This document shows positions 40,634-50,184 of a stretch of 64,000 bases of DNA, piece after piece. The notes beneath the pieces were generated by a model. That model saw only the letters and a program-made list of their open reading frames with translations, did no database searches and was not told the origin of the DNA. A program made the position numbers and the translations under genes. Position 1 is the first letter of the stretch; the number at the start of each line of letters is the position of its first letter. The DNA is from Lacrimispora saccharolytica (GTDB lineage: Bacteria; Bacillota; Clostridia; Lachnospirales; Lachnospiraceae): positions 62,001 to 126,000 of the forward strand of contig JADYUL010000001.1 of the NCBI GenBank assembly GCA_021531795.1, read 5' to 3'.

Positions 40634-41572
40634 ATGTCAATTAGTGCAATTCTTGGCCTGGGACAGACAGCACTTGAGCTTGGACTTATAAGCTCACTTA
40701 CGGTGCTTGCGCTGTTTCTAAGCTATACTATGCTGAATGTATGTGATTTGTCTACTGACGGCTGCTTCACTCTTGGAGCAGCTGTCGGTGCTATGGTGGC
40801 CATTTCAGGTCACCCATATCTGTCTATTGCGGCGGCTATGCTTGCAGGCGTCACCTCAGGCTTCATTACATCCCTGCTTCAGACCAGGATGGGAATAGAC
40901 AGCCTGCTTGCGGGAATTATTGTGAATACGGGATTGTATTCCATCAATATTGCCGTGATGGGCAATTCGTCACTGCTTAATCTTAATAAGACGGAGACGG
41001 TGTTCACCAAGATGAAGGATGTACTGATGGATACACCATTTAAGAGCATGTATACCCTTGCGGTGGTGCTTGTGGCTGTTATCCTTGTGCTTATTTTCCT
41101 TGTGCTATTCTTAAGGACCAGACTCGGTCTTGCAATCAGGGCAACAGGTAATAATCCGGATATGGTGAGGTCGTCGTCAATAAATCCGGCGTTTACCATA
41201 ACCGTTGGCTTATGTATATCCAATTCGTTTACCGCTCTGTCGGGTTGTCTGCTTGGTCAGTCTCAGAAGTCGGTTAATATCGATATTGGAACCGGTATGG
41301 TTACCGTTGCGCTTGCATCGCTCTTAATCGGTCGGGCTTTTCTTGGTAAGGGTGGACTGTTATCGAGGGCAATAGGTGCAGTCCTGGGCTCTTTTGTATT
41401 CAGACTGGTATATACAATTGCACTTAGATTCAATATGCCTGCTTATATGCTTAAGCTGGTATCTTCTTTCATAGTAATCATTGCGATTTCGACACCATAT
41501 CTTAAGTCGAGAATGCCACTGGTTAAGAGAAGATGGGCTGTGAAGCATGGAAAGGAGGGAGTGGATGCTTAA
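40634..41572 (+). CDS. ABC transporter permease (TrpY/BMP type)
   Basis: About 312 residues with roughly eight helices. The segment MLNVCDLSTDGCFTLGAAVG, and later LRTRLGLAIRATGNNPDMVR (the cytoplasmic coupling loop), are typical of branched-amino-acid/BMP-type permeases that pair with DUF534 binding proteins. AGAGG (40623-40627) is six bases before ATG 40634 and three before ATG 40631, so 40634 is preferred. It overlaps the ATPase gene by eight bases. Confidence 0.92.
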   Translation: MSISAILGLGQTALELGLISSLTVLALFLSYTMLNVCDLSTDGCFTLGAAVGAMVAISGHPYLSIAAAMLAGVTSGFITSLLQTRMGIDSLLAGIIVNTGLYSINIAVMGNSSLLNLNKTETVFTKMKDVLMDTPFKSMYTLAVVLVAVILVLIFLVLFLRTRLGLAIRATGNNPDMVRSSSINPAFTITVGLCISNSFTALSGCLLGQSQKSVNIDIGTGMVTVALASLLIGRAFLGKGGLLSRAIGAVLGSFVFRLVYTIALRFNMPAYMLKLVSSFIVIIAISTPYLKSRMPLVKRRWAVKHGKEGVDA

Positions 41573-42350
41573 GTTAAATCATGTATCACTTACCTTCAAT
41601 CAGGGAACACAGGATGAGAAGAAGGCCATAGATGATGTGACACTGCATGTGAAGAAGGGTGATTTTATATCGATTATCGGTGCCAACGGTGCCGGTAAGT
41701 CTACCCTGTTCAATGTTATTGCAGGTACCTTCATTACAGATAGCGGAAATATTTATCTTGATGATAAAGATATTACTCTTACCGAGGAGCATATCAGGTC
41801 AAGAGTGATCGGAAGACTGTTTCAGGACCCCATGAAGGGTTCTGCGCCGGGAATGAGTATAGAAGAGAATCTGGCTCTGGCGGCAGGCAGCGGCGGATGG
41901 TTCCAGAGAACCTCCAAGGCAGACAGGGAGAGGTTCAGGGAGAAACTCGCTGAACTTAATATGGGTCTTGAAGACAGAATGAGACAGCCGGTTGGATTAC
42001 TTTCCGGCGGTCAGCGTCAGGCACTGACGCTTATGATGGCGACAATCAATCCGCCTAAGCTACTGTTACTTGATGAACACACGGCAGCACTTGATCCTGC
42101 TACTGCTGATAAGGTAATAGAGCTTACGAAGAAGATTGTTGCAGATAATAAGCTTACATGCCTGATGATTACACATAATATGCAATCAGCACTCGAGCTG
42201 GGTAACAGGACTCTCATGATGGATCATGGAAGAATCATTATCGATGTGGAAGGAAATGAAAGATCGGGACTTACGGTGGATGACCTGCTGACGAAGTTCA
42301 AGGATCTGTCCGGAGAGAAACTTACCAATGACAGAATGCTGCTTTCATAA
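41565..42350 (+). CDS. ABC transporter ATP-binding protein (TrpZ type)
   Basis: About 261 residues with all ABC ATPase motifs: Walker A GANGAGKST (near residue 38), the Q-loop in IGRLFQDPMKGSAPG, signature LLSGGQRQAL, Walker B LLLLDEH with catalytic Glu, and the switch His in MITHNM. The ATG 41565 has AAAGGAGGG just before it; an earlier ATG (41547) lies in permease coding sequence. It completes the binding protein-permease-ATPase operon. By similarity to TrpXYZ it may import tryptophan or a related compound; the ligand cannot be told from sequence alone. Confidence 0.95.
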   Translation: MLKLNHVSLTFNQGTQDEKKAIDDVTLHVKKGDFISIIGANGAGKSTLFNVIAGTFITDSGNIYLDDKDITLTEEHIRSRVIGRLFQDPMKGSAPGMSIEENLALAAGSGGWFQRTSKADRERFREKLAELNMGLEDRMRQPVGLLSGGQRQALTLMMATINPPKLLLLDEHTAALDPATADKVIELTKKIVADNKLTCLMITHNMQSALELGNRTLMMDHGRIIIDVEGNERSGLTVDDLLTKFKDLSGEKLTNDRMLLS

Positions 42351-42385
42351 AATTATAGGTTTATTGTCGGATGGGAGGATAAAAA

Positions 42386-43102
42386 ATGACAAGAGCAGAA
42401 TTAAAGGAACAGGCTAAGGCCCAGTTAAAAGGCAACGTATGGAAGTTATTCGGAATAACTGTAGTATATATGCTTATCAGCATGGTTATTTCATGGGTAG
42501 CTTCACTTGTAGGCGGAGACGGTGCTCTTACAGGCATTATTTCGTTATTGGGTTCAATCTTTGTAATCTATCCTGCAGCAATGGGACTTACCAAGGTTTA
42601 CCTTAATGTTACATACGGTGACGAACCATCGGCCGCAACTCTTATGGACGGATTCAAGGTTAATTACATTAATAATGTACTTCTTTATGTACTTATCGGT
42701 GTATTTACAACCTTATGGTCATTGTTGCTTGTAATCCCCGGAATTATTGCAGCATATTCATATACAATGGCTCCTTATATCTTACTTGAGCATCCTGAGC
42801 TGTCAGCTAAGGAAGCAATTTCGTTAAGTAAGCAGATGATGAAGGGACACAAGTTCGAACTCTTTGTACTTCAGTTATCATTCATCCTTTGGGCACTTCT
42901 TGGAGTAGTAACATTAGGAATCGCATATATCTATGTTGGTCCGTACATTACACTTACTACTACAGATTTCTATCACAACATCAAGGGAAGCACTTTCCCG
43001 GAGTCGTCAGATTCTACATCCTCTTACACAGAGGCAGCTTCTGATGTGATTGAGCAGACTGCAACTGCTGTTGAAGGTCAGGATTTCGAAGTTACTGAAT
43101 AA
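42386..43102 (+). CDS. DUF975-family membrane protein
   Basis: 238 residues. MTRAELKEQAKAQLKGNVWK is the signature N-terminus of DUF975. It is followed by several hydrophobic segments in two helical groups and ends with an acidic Ser/Glu/Thr tail. Function unknown; it is common in Firmicutes as a stand-alone membrane gene. GGGAGGAT is the ribosome site. A terminator follows. Confidence 0.88.
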   Translation: MTRAELKEQAKAQLKGNVWKLFGITVVYMLISMVISWVASLVGGDGALTGIISLLGSIFVIYPAAMGLTKVYLNVTYGDEPSAATLMDGFKVNYINNVLLYVLIGVFTTLWSLLLVIPGIIAAYSYTMAPYILLEHPELSAKEAISLSKQMMKGHKFELFVLQLSFILWALLGVVTLGIAYIYVGPYITLTTTDFYHNIKGSTFPESSDSTSSYTEAASDVIEQTATAVEGQDFEVTE

Positions 43103-43127
43103 GAATCTTATACTGAATAATAAAATT

Positions 43128-43160
43128 AAGCTCCGATAATTCTTACCGGAGCTTTTTGTT
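43128..43160 (+). terminator. Terminator after the DUF975 gene
   Basis: AAGCTCCG (43128-43135) pairs with CGGAGCTT (43147-43154), followed by TTTTT; it lies between convergent genes. Confidence 0.85.
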
Positions 43161-43198
43161 GTTTGCACCTGTCGACCGGAGTCTCCATTTAGCCAATA

Positions 43199-45421
43199 TT
43201 ACAGCTCGAGTTCTAACAGTCTGCTGATTTCTGATGTAACGGCAGCATTCTCGGTAATAATATTAATATTCTCTCCTTCATGAATATGAGCAAACAGTCT
43301 GCTGAAGCGTAACCTGTAGCGGACTGTTGTTGATTTGGATAAGAGCTTTTCCGATAACTTAAGTACAAATATTCCCTCTTCCTTAAATACAGCCTTGATG
43401 CCTAATAGCATGAAGCGTTCATCCTCAATCTCTGAATATATCCATACTGACCTGTAATACAGGAAGATTAGGAAGAAGATGCCGAAGATTAATCCAAGCA
43501 GACTAAAGACAATTAATGCCTTCTCAAAGAAAGATAGGCTGTTCCACCACTCACTTATCCTATCTGACAGGCGTTCAAGCCATGAGCGGGTATCATTATC
43601 GGTCAGGGTATCCATTGTGCTGTCGTTATGTGAAGCCTGCAGGGGCGGCAGCCTGTAATATACAGGTGGAAGATTGCCGTCATGGAAAATACCGTTGTCT
43701 TCCACATCATCCTCAAATGCATCAAGGATTCTATTTATTATTTTTTCATTAATATCGCCTATGAACACACCTGCTGTGGCTTCATTACCGGCCTTGTCCT
43801 TGACACTTACGGTATAAGCTCCGTTTCGCTCAACAATAACGCTGCTTCCGGACATGGAGACACCGTCTCCGTTCCATACTATGCTGTTATAATCAATGCC
43901 TGACTCTGCATCCGATGCAGACATCGACAGAACAGCAGCGAAAGAATCGTCCGTAAGGACATAGGAAGCACTTATACTTGGCGCTGTTTTGTCAATACTC
44001 TCAAGTGTGAAACTGTAATAATTGATGTTGCCGTTCTTATCCCTTACAGCAACCTTTACATCGCCGTTTTCCGATACTGATATGCTGTCCTTAGATGTCC
44101 AGGTTTTCCCACTGTCATACGAGAAGCAGTCATCCGGCAGTCCGACACCGTCTATGTTATCGGGACGTCTGTCATCGGCTATGAAGGTCACTGTTACATC
44201 CTGATTGGTCCAGTAGCCGGGATAAAGAATATGGGATACATTGGGCTTGTAATCGTCTATGTTAGTAATGGTAAGAATACGCTCAGCTCTGTTATCCAGC
44301 TTATCCCTGACAATGAAGTGAATGTCCATATTGTGGGTAATATCAAGATGCGGAATATCAGTCCAGGTAGTGCCTCCGTCATAACTAAACGGAAGATCAG
44401 CAAGTCCTACACCCTCACGAGAGTCAGACAGAAGGTCATTACATTCCACGTTGAGAACGGTGGAGCGGATATTCATTGTATCATCATAGGCGAAGGTGGT
44501 GATATTGGGCGCTTCATGATCGATATTGTCGATAGTAAAGCTAATGCCTCCTGTATTATCCAACTTATCTCTGATAAGTATCTCGTAATCACCGTTATCT
44601 TCATAGAAGTGGGTTAGCTCAGCACTCCAGGTCTGCCCATTGTCATAGCTGATATAATTATCCGGAAGACCACAGCCCATACTCATATCCGGCTGATAGT
44701 CAACGGCAGGTTCAAGGGTTAACAGCACGCCCTCCTTTACCCAGTCTGTGGGCTGCAGGTCATAGCTTGGTATTATGGGCGCCGTATGGTCGATGTTTGT
44801 GATTGTGACGGTGAAGTTGGCTGCTCCGGTTCCGGAGTTGGCATCAGCATTGATACCGTATGTGTAGGTACCGTTCTCTGTTACCGTGAAGCTGCCTGAA
44901 TCTGAGTTAGAGCCATTCTCCCGGTAGGGTGTCTGGCTGATCGTCATGCCGATATTCTCAATGCTTATATCTACATGAACCTCCTTGACCCACTCGGTAG
45001 TATCCACGGTATAGGTGACGTAGCCAAGCAGGGTGCTGCCTGACTTGCCACAGCCGAGGTCGTAGTAGCTGTAGCTTTCTTCTCTTGTGGTTTCCTTGGT
45101 ACAGCGGCTTCCGACGTTGTTGGCTCCGTAGTAGGATGCACCACAGACCGAGCACTGGGTTGTGTCAAGCAGAGGCCAATATACTCTGGTACCCGAGCAT
45201 TGCTCCGTATAGGTACGAGTGCCGGTTCTATGAATGGTGTAACAGCCGCCTCCGCCGCTTCCACCCGTATGTACATGATAAATTGGATTGCGCCTGACTA
45301 TTGATGTTGATGTCTCTCCTGTCTCTTCGGCATGAACCGGAGCGAAAATAAAGAGAAAGCAGGCAAGAAAAAACAAGGCACTACCCATAAGAGCAGTGCC
45401 GAAATTCTTAAATAAATTCAT
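43199..45421 (-). CDS. Large surface protein: signal peptide, Ig-like repeats, one C-terminal TM and a cytoplasmic tail
   Basis: 740 residues. The signal peptide ends at FAPVHAEE. A Cys-rich domain follows (ten or so Cys including CSVCGASYYG), then repeated modules of about 80-90 residues that begin near DHTAP, DHEAP, DDYKP, DKTAP and carry GLP-(D)xxxSYDxGxTW; they resemble bacterial Ig-like/OmpL-type beta-sandwich repeats. A transmembrane helix near residue 640 (ALIVFSLLGLIFGIFFLIFL) precedes a basic/acidic tail of about 85 residues. Function unknown; a surface receptor or adhesin is plausible. The gene is on the minus strand alone between two + strand blocks and convergent with DUF975. Confidence 0.8.
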   Translation of the reverse strand: MNLFKNFGTALMGSALFFLACFLFIFAPVHAEETGETSTSIVRRNPIYHVHTGGSGGGGCYTIHRTGTRTYTEQCSGTRVYWPLLDTTQCSVCGASYYGANNVGSRCTKETTREESYSYYDLGCGKSGSTLLGYVTYTVDTTEWVKEVHVDISIENIGMTISQTPYRENGSNSDSGSFTVTENGTYTYGINADANSGTGAANFTVTITNIDHTAPIIPSYDLQPTDWVKEGVLLTLEPAVDYQPDMSMGCGLPDNYISYDNGQTWSAELTHFYEDNGDYEILIRDKLDNTGGISFTIDNIDHEAPNITTFAYDDTMNIRSTVLNVECNDLLSDSREGVGLADLPFSYDGGTTWTDIPHLDITHNMDIHFIVRDKLDNRAERILTITNIDDYKPNVSHILYPGYWTNQDVTVTFIADDRRPDNIDGVGLPDDCFSYDSGKTWTSKDSISVSENGDVKVAVRDKNGNINYYSFTLESIDKTAPSISASYVLTDDSFAAVLSMSASDAESGIDYNSIVWNGDGVSMSGSSVIVERNGAYTVSVKDKAGNEATAGVFIGDINEKIINRILDAFEDDVEDNGIFHDGNLPPVYYRLPPLQASHNDSTMDTLTDNDTRSWLERLSDRISEWWNSLSFFEKALIVFSLLGLIFGIFFLIFLYYRSVWIYSEIEDERFMLLGIKAVFKEEGIFVLKLSEKLLSKSTTVRYRLRFSRLFAHIHEGENINIITENAAVTSEISRLLELEL

Positions 45422-45607
45422 AATACCCCCTTAGGTTCTAAACAGTATAAAATGCAGACCCATAAGGCTCTGCCAATGTCTGTCTGAACTTTTCGGAAAG
45501 TGTCTGTATTATATATCAGCATAATCATTCTGTAAAGTATTTAGCAAAAAAATTACTGTTAGTATCAGGCTAATTTTGGTATACTTAATGTTTAGGAGGC
45601 AGAATAG

Positions 45608-46666
45608 ATGAGTTGGGAAGATAATGTTAAAAGGGTAGTTCCTTATGTGCCCGGTGAACAGCCGAAGAGTAAGGTTATCAAGCTTAATACCAATGAGAAT
45701 CCTTACCCGCCGTCACCTAAGGTTAGGGAAGTGCTTAGTAATTATGATATAGATGAGCTCAGGCTTTATCCCGATGTTAACGCCGGAGAGCTTGGTATGG
45801 CGCTTGCAAAATATTACGGGCTTAACAGTAATCAGGTCTTTGTGGGAGTGGGAAGCGATGATGTGCTTGCAATTGCCTTCATGACCTTCTTTAACAGTGA
45901 TAAGGAGATTCTGTTCCCCGATATCACCTATTCCTTCTATGATGTATGGGCTGACCTCTATAAGATTCCATACAGAATGGTTGAACTCAATGATGATTTC
46001 AGAATCAATATCGAGGATTATCTCGTTCCAAACGGAGGTATAGTAATCCCCAATCCCAATGCACCAACAGGTGTTGAGAAGGATGTTAGGGAACTTGAGA
46101 AAATCGTTGCTAAGAATCCGGATTCGGTCGTAATTATAGATGAAGCCTATGTTGATTTCGGCGCAACCTCAATGCTTCCCCTGATTAATAAATATGACAA
46201 TCTGCTAATAGTTCAGACCTATTCCAAGTCCCGTTCCATGGCCGGTGCGCGTATCGGCATGGCATTTGGTAATGAGAAACTGATTAAATATATGAACGAT
46301 GTCAAGTTCTCGATTAATTCATATACCATGAACAGACTGACGGTGGCAGCAGGTACGGCAGCTCTTGAGGATGAGGAATATTTTAAGGAGACCTGTGATA
46401 AGGTTATTGCGACCAGAGAGCGCACTAAGGTACGTTTACGTGAACTCGGGTTTGACATGCCGGACAGTAAGAGCAATTTTGTATTCGCAACACATGAGTC
46501 CATCCCCGCGTCAGACATATTCAATGCTGCAAAAAGTGCGGGAATTTACCTTAGATGGTGGAATAAAGACAGGATAAGCAACAGACTGAGAATCTCAATC
46601 GGCACGGATGAGGAGATGGATGCGCTGTTTGCCTTCCTTAAGGAATATATAGAAGCAAGAGGTTAA
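45608..46666 (+). CDS. hisC: Histidinol-phosphate aminotransferase
   Basis: 352 residues, a type I PLP aminotransferase converting imidazole acetol phosphate to histidinol phosphate (or a close aromatic substrate). Visible marks: KLNTNENPYPPSP at the N-terminus, IPNPNAPTG (the PLP-ring-binding Asn-Ala-Pro-Thr-Gly), VIIDEAYVDF and YSKSRSMAGARIG, where the Lys is the Schiff-base residue (about 207). It is the first gene of a block that continues with hslO and glnA without gaps larger than 2 bases between hisC and hslO. No other his genes are near, so its role outside histidine synthesis cannot be excluded. AGGAGG lies eight bases before the ATG. Confidence 0.93.
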   Translation: MSWEDNVKRVVPYVPGEQPKSKVIKLNTNENPYPPSPKVREVLSNYDIDELRLYPDVNAGELGMALAKYYGLNSNQVFVGVGSDDVLAIAFMTFFNSDKEILFPDITYSFYDVWADLYKIPYRMVELNDDFRINIEDYLVPNGGIVIPNPNAPTGVEKDVRELEKIVAKNPDSVVIIDEAYVDFGATSMLPLINKYDNLLIVQTYSKSRSMAGARIGMAFGNEKLIKYMNDVKFSINSYTMNRLTVAAGTAALEDEEYFKETCDKVIATRERTKVRLRELGFDMPDSKSNFVFATHESIPASDIFNAAKSAGIYLRWWNKDRISNRLRISIGTDEEMDALFAFLKEYIEARG

Positions 46667-46667
46667 T

Positions 46668-47549
46668 ATGTCGGATTATTTAGTCAGAGCAACTGCAGCG
46701 GATGCTGCAATAAGGGCTTTCGCGGTATCCACACTTGATACGGTTGAGGAAGCCAGAGCCAGGCATAACTTAAGCCCGGTTGCAAGTGCTGCCTTGGGTC
46801 GACTCCTGACAGCGGGAGTTATGATGGGAGGCATGCTTAAGAATGAGGACGATCTGGTGACCCTTCGAATTGACGGAGACGGTCCAATAGGAAGTATAGT
46901 GGTCACGGCTGACAGCAGAGGCGAGGTTAAGGGCTTTGCAGCCAATCCCTCGGTCATGCTCCCGCCATCCCCGGTGGGTAAGCTCGATGTCGGTGGCAGC
47001 ATAGGAAACGGAGTTCTTACGGTTATTAAGGATATGGGTCTGAAGGAACCCTATTCCGGACAGGTTGTATTGCAGACAGGTGAGATAGCAGAGGACTTAA
47101 CCTATTATTTCGCAACCTCTGAGCAGGTACCTTCAAGTGTGGGTCTTGGAGTTCTGATGAACAGACAGGATGCTACTGTTAAGAGGGCCGGCGGCTTCAT
47201 AATACAGCTCATGCCATTTGCAAGTGATGAGGTACTATCTAAGCTTGAAGAGAATATTAAGTCTCTTAAGCCGGTAACGACCATGCTTGACTCTGGCTTA
47301 ACCCCCGAAGAGGTACTGGGTGAAGTGTTAAAGGGCTTTGATATTGAGATTACGGATACTATGCCGGTGGGCTTTAAGTGCAACTGTTCCAAGGACAGGT
47401 TGACCAAGGCACTGATCTCCCTTGGCAGGAAAGAGATTAAGTCGATTATAGACGATGGCAAACCCATCACCATGAACTGTCACTTCTGTAACACGGATTA
47501 CACCTTTGAAATTGATGAACTAAAGGATATATACAAAAAGATAAAGTAA
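46668..47549 (+). CDS. hslO: Redox-regulated chaperone Hsp33
   Basis: 293 residues. The C-terminal zinc-binding motif is complete: CNC (C238, C240) and CHFC (C271, C274). The N-terminal domain shows GRLLTAGVMMGGMLKNE and GDGPIGSIVVTAD, standard for Hsp33. In the oxidised state the chaperone binds unfolding proteins during oxidative stress. It begins two bases after hisC ends and stops next to the glnA leader. Confidence 0.95.
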   Translation: MSDYLVRATAADAAIRAFAVSTLDTVEEARARHNLSPVASAALGRLLTAGVMMGGMLKNEDDLVTLRIDGDGPIGSIVVTADSRGEVKGFAANPSVMLPPSPVGKLDVGGSIGNGVLTVIKDMGLKEPYSGQVVLQTGEIAEDLTYYFATSEQVPSSVGLGVLMNRQDATVKRAGGFIIQLMPFASDEVLSKLEENIKSLKPVTTMLDSGLTPEEVLGEVLKGFDIEITDTMPVGFKCNCSKDRLTKALISLGRKEIKSIIDDGKPITMNCHFCNTDYTFEIDELKDIYKKIK

Positions 47550-47561
47550 TTGGAGGTAAAT

Positions 47562-48824
47562 ATGAGTAATACCAAGGAAGATATTTTCAGAAGAGTGGAG
47601 GAAGAGGATGTTGAATTCATCAGACTTCAGTTCACGGATATTTACGGCAATCTTAAGAATATGGCTGTAACCTCAAGTCAGCTTGAGAAGGCACTTGACG
47701 GACGTTGCTCTTTTGATGCATCCGCAATTGAGGATTACAGCGTAGAGGCTGATAAGACTATGTATCTTAGGCCTGACCTGGATACCTTCGAGATATTCCC
47801 ATGGAGGCCTCAGCAGGGTAAGGTTGCAAGACTGTTCTGTGACGTATATACACTGGAGGATAAGCCCTATGAGGCAGACCCAAGATATATACTAAAGAAG
47901 GCAATAGATGAAGCTGCTGCCTTAGGCTATGAATTCAATGTCGGACCGGAATGTGAATTCTTCCTGTTTAACACCGATGAGAATGCCCTTCCGACAACAC
48001 TTACCAATGAAAAAGCGGGATACTTTGACTGTGGTCCTTCCGACTTTGGTGAGAATGCAAGAAGAGATATTGTGTTGACACTAGAGCAGATGAACTTCAC
48101 TGTGGAGAGCTCTCATCATGAGATGTCTCCTGCACAGCATGAGGTTGATTTCCAGTATGACAGGGCACTTAAGACAGCCGACAATATACAGACCTTCAAG
48201 CTTGCGGTTAAGACCATTGCCAAGAGACATGGTCTTCACGGCACCTTTATGCCCAAGCCCAAGTCAGGCGTAAACGGTTCGGGCATGCATATCAATATGT
48301 CGCTGGTTAAGAACGGAAAGAACGCTTTCTATGACGAGAACGGTGAGTACGGTGTATCGAAAGATGCAATGTATTTCCTGGGCGGTATCGCCAAGCATAT
48401 CAGGGCAATCTCGGCAATAACCAATCCGCTTGTGAACTCATATACAAGACTCGGTAACAACAAGAACCTGATATTCATGATCCCTAAGGATGGCGGTGAG
48501 AATGCAAGAATTGAATTCAGGACTCCGGATCCTTCAGCCAATCCCTACCTGGCTCTTGCGGTATGCTTAAGGGCAGGCCTTGAGGGAATAAGAGAGAAGA
48601 TAATGCCCTCAACTGAGACAATCTGCAAGTGGACAGCTTCATGCGGCATTCTGCCTTCTAACCTGTATGAGGCAGTTGCAGAGCTTGAAAAGGATGACTT
48701 GATTAAGGATACACTCGGAAGTGAGCTTGGTAATAATTATATAGATATTAAGAAGAAAGAGTGGAATGCATACTGTGCCCACGTGACCGACTGGGAAGTA
48801 GAGCATTATCTTGATAAATATTGA
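47562..48824 (+). CDS. glnA: Type I glutamine synthetase
   Basis: 420 residues. Signatures include FTDIYGNLKNMAV near the N-terminus, GPECEFFLF (metal-ligand Glu), NGSGMHINMSL (catalytic loop), NPLVNSYTRLGNNKNL and RIEFRTPDPSANPYLA near the C-terminus. It makes glutamine from glutamate, ammonia and ATP. The short form without the adenylylated insertion fits the feedback-inhibited GSI-alpha subgroup. A TTG at 47550 is in frame, but GGAGG lies six bases before ATG 47562, which is used. An ANTAR-domain protein follows after 25 bases, a known nitrogen-regulatory neighbourhood. Confidence 0.95.
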   Translation: MSNTKEDIFRRVEEEDVEFIRLQFTDIYGNLKNMAVTSSQLEKALDGRCSFDASAIEDYSVEADKTMYLRPDLDTFEIFPWRPQQGKVARLFCDVYTLEDKPYEADPRYILKKAIDEAAALGYEFNVGPECEFFLFNTDENALPTTLTNEKAGYFDCGPSDFGENARRDIVLTLEQMNFTVESSHHEMSPAQHEVDFQYDRALKTADNIQTFKLAVKTIAKRHGLHGTFMPKPKSGVNGSGMHINMSLVKNGKNAFYDENGEYGVSKDAMYFLGGIAKHIRAISAITNPLVNSYTRLGNNKNLIFMIPKDGGENARIEFRTPDPSANPYLALAVCLRAGLEGIREKIMPSTETICKWTASCGILPSNLYEAVAELEKDDLIKDTLGSELGNNYIDIKKKEWNAYCAHVTDWEVEHYLDKY

Positions 48825-48849
48825 TTATTCGTAAATTAGGAGATATCAC

Positions 48850-49404
48850 ATGGCAGTAAACATCATTGTTGCCTTTCCGAGGCTTGATGATGCGAAAAAT
48901 GTGAAGAATATCCTCATCAGAAACGGATATAACGTTGCGGCAGTATGTACGACCGGTGCCCAGACCCTAAGCATTGCGGACGGACTGGGAAGCGGAATAA
49001 TTGTATGTGCCTACAAGCTGGCAGATGTGCTGTGTACTGAGATCGGTGAGTGCATGCCACCGGGCTTTGAACTGTTGGTTCTGGTATCCAAGCAGCATAG
49101 AGGTGACCTTCAGGGCAGCGGGATTATGTCCGTTCCGATGCCGTTATGTCTCAGTGACTTCTACAGTACCATTGAGATGATGGTTATGGCGGCGAACAGG
49201 CGCAGGCGTGAGAACAGACTTAAACCAAGAATCAGAAGTGATGAGGAAAGGCAGATAATCAATTCTGCCAAGCTTCTTCTCATAGAACGCAACGGCTTCA
49301 CGGAAGATGAAGCACATAAATACATTCAAAGATGCAGTATGGAGAGCGGAATCAATCTGGTGGAAAGCGCCCAGATGATTCTGACCATGTACGGTACGAT
49401 GTAG
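48850..49404 (+). CDS. ANTAR-domain response regulator with degenerate receiver
   Basis: 184 residues. The C-terminal ANTAR domain (about 125-180) is clear: AKLLLIERNGFTEDEAHKYI, QRCSM and NLVESAQMIL. The N-terminal half has a receiver-like pattern but, where the phospho-acceptor Asp is expected, reads IIVCAYK, so phosphorylation is unlikely. ANTAR proteins such as NasR and EutV bind paired RNA hairpins and prevent transcription termination. Its position after glnA suggests control of nitrogen genes. AGGAG seven bases upstream is the ribosome site. No matching double hairpin was found in the window. Confidence 0.92.
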   Translation: MAVNIIVAFPRLDDAKNVKNILIRNGYNVAAVCTTGAQTLSIADGLGSGIIVCAYKLADVLCTEIGECMPPGFELLVLVSKQHRGDLQGSGIMSVPMPLCLSDFYSTIEMMVMAANRRRRENRLKPRIRSDEERQIINSAKLLLIERNGFTEDEAHKYIQRCSMESGINLVESAQMILTMYGTM

Positions 49405-49435
49405 GAATACCAAAACATATTCAGAAAGGCGTATC

Positions 49436-50119
49436 ATGAAGGGTAATTCTCTAAAGGATGAAATAAAGATATCCAGAATGGAGGGACTTCAGGGGAAATC
49501 TAACTGGTATAAATTCAAGTACTATGTCTATTATTATAAGATTCCGGTGATTGTGGGAATAGGAGTACTTGTTTTTCTGATATCACTGGTTCATTCTATT
49601 GTTACGGCTAAGGATACGGTATTGTCCGTAGCGCTGCTTAATGCCAATCAGGAGGTGGAATATTCACTTTTTTTGGATGAGTATTTCCAAACAACCGATT
49701 ATGATGCAGGGAAGACGGAGATGAGGATTGATGCAAGCTATTGCTTCTATGATAATTATTCCAATTATCAGAATGAGCAGCGCTTCTTCGTAGCTACCGC
49801 GGCAGAGCAGATAGATGTGGTTATCGGTTCTAAGGAAATATTTGAGAAGTATGCCGACATGGGATATTTCATTGATCTGTCTAAGCTAATGGATGCAGAT
49901 ACTTATTCCAAATATTCCGACAGGGCTCATACAACCTCGCTTACTGAGGAGTACGGCGGCAACACAGAGGTGTCCGGAATGGACATAACAAACTGGGATT
50001 GCATAAGTAAGCTAAAGTGGTATGAGGGCAGTGATGAGCCTGTATATATCGGTATTGTCTGTGAGAGTAAGAATAAGGAGCAGGCAATAGATTTTATTAA
50101 TTATCTTAGCGAATATTAA
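49436..50119 (+). CDS. Membrane-anchored extracytoplasmic protein of unknown function
   Basis: 227 residues: a basic cytoplasmic N-terminus (about 1-35), one helix (IPVIVGIGVLVFLISLVHSI), and an extracellular part rich in Tyr, Asn and acidic residues (YFQTTDYDAGKTEMRIDASY, then DVVIGSKEIFEKYADMGYFI). The latter resembles the ligand-lobe pattern of extracellular solute-binding proteins, but no domain is recognised. It follows the ANTAR gene by about 30 bases. AGAAAGG is the likely ribosome site. Confidence 0.75.
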   Translation: MKGNSLKDEIKISRMEGLQGKSNWYKFKYYVYYYKIPVIVGIGVLVFLISLVHSIVTAKDTVLSVALLNANQEVEYSLFLDEYFQTTDYDAGKTEMRIDASYCFYDNYSNYQNEQRFFVATAAEQIDVVIGSKEIFEKYADMGYFIDLSKLMDADTYSKYSDRAHTTSLTEEYGGNTEVSGMDITNWDCISKLKWYEGSDEPVYIGIVCESKNKEQAIDFINYLSEY

Positions 50120-50184
50120 TCTGAAAAATTACTTGAATATTACTATTTATTGTAATAGAATAGGCTAAACATACGGAGGATGAC

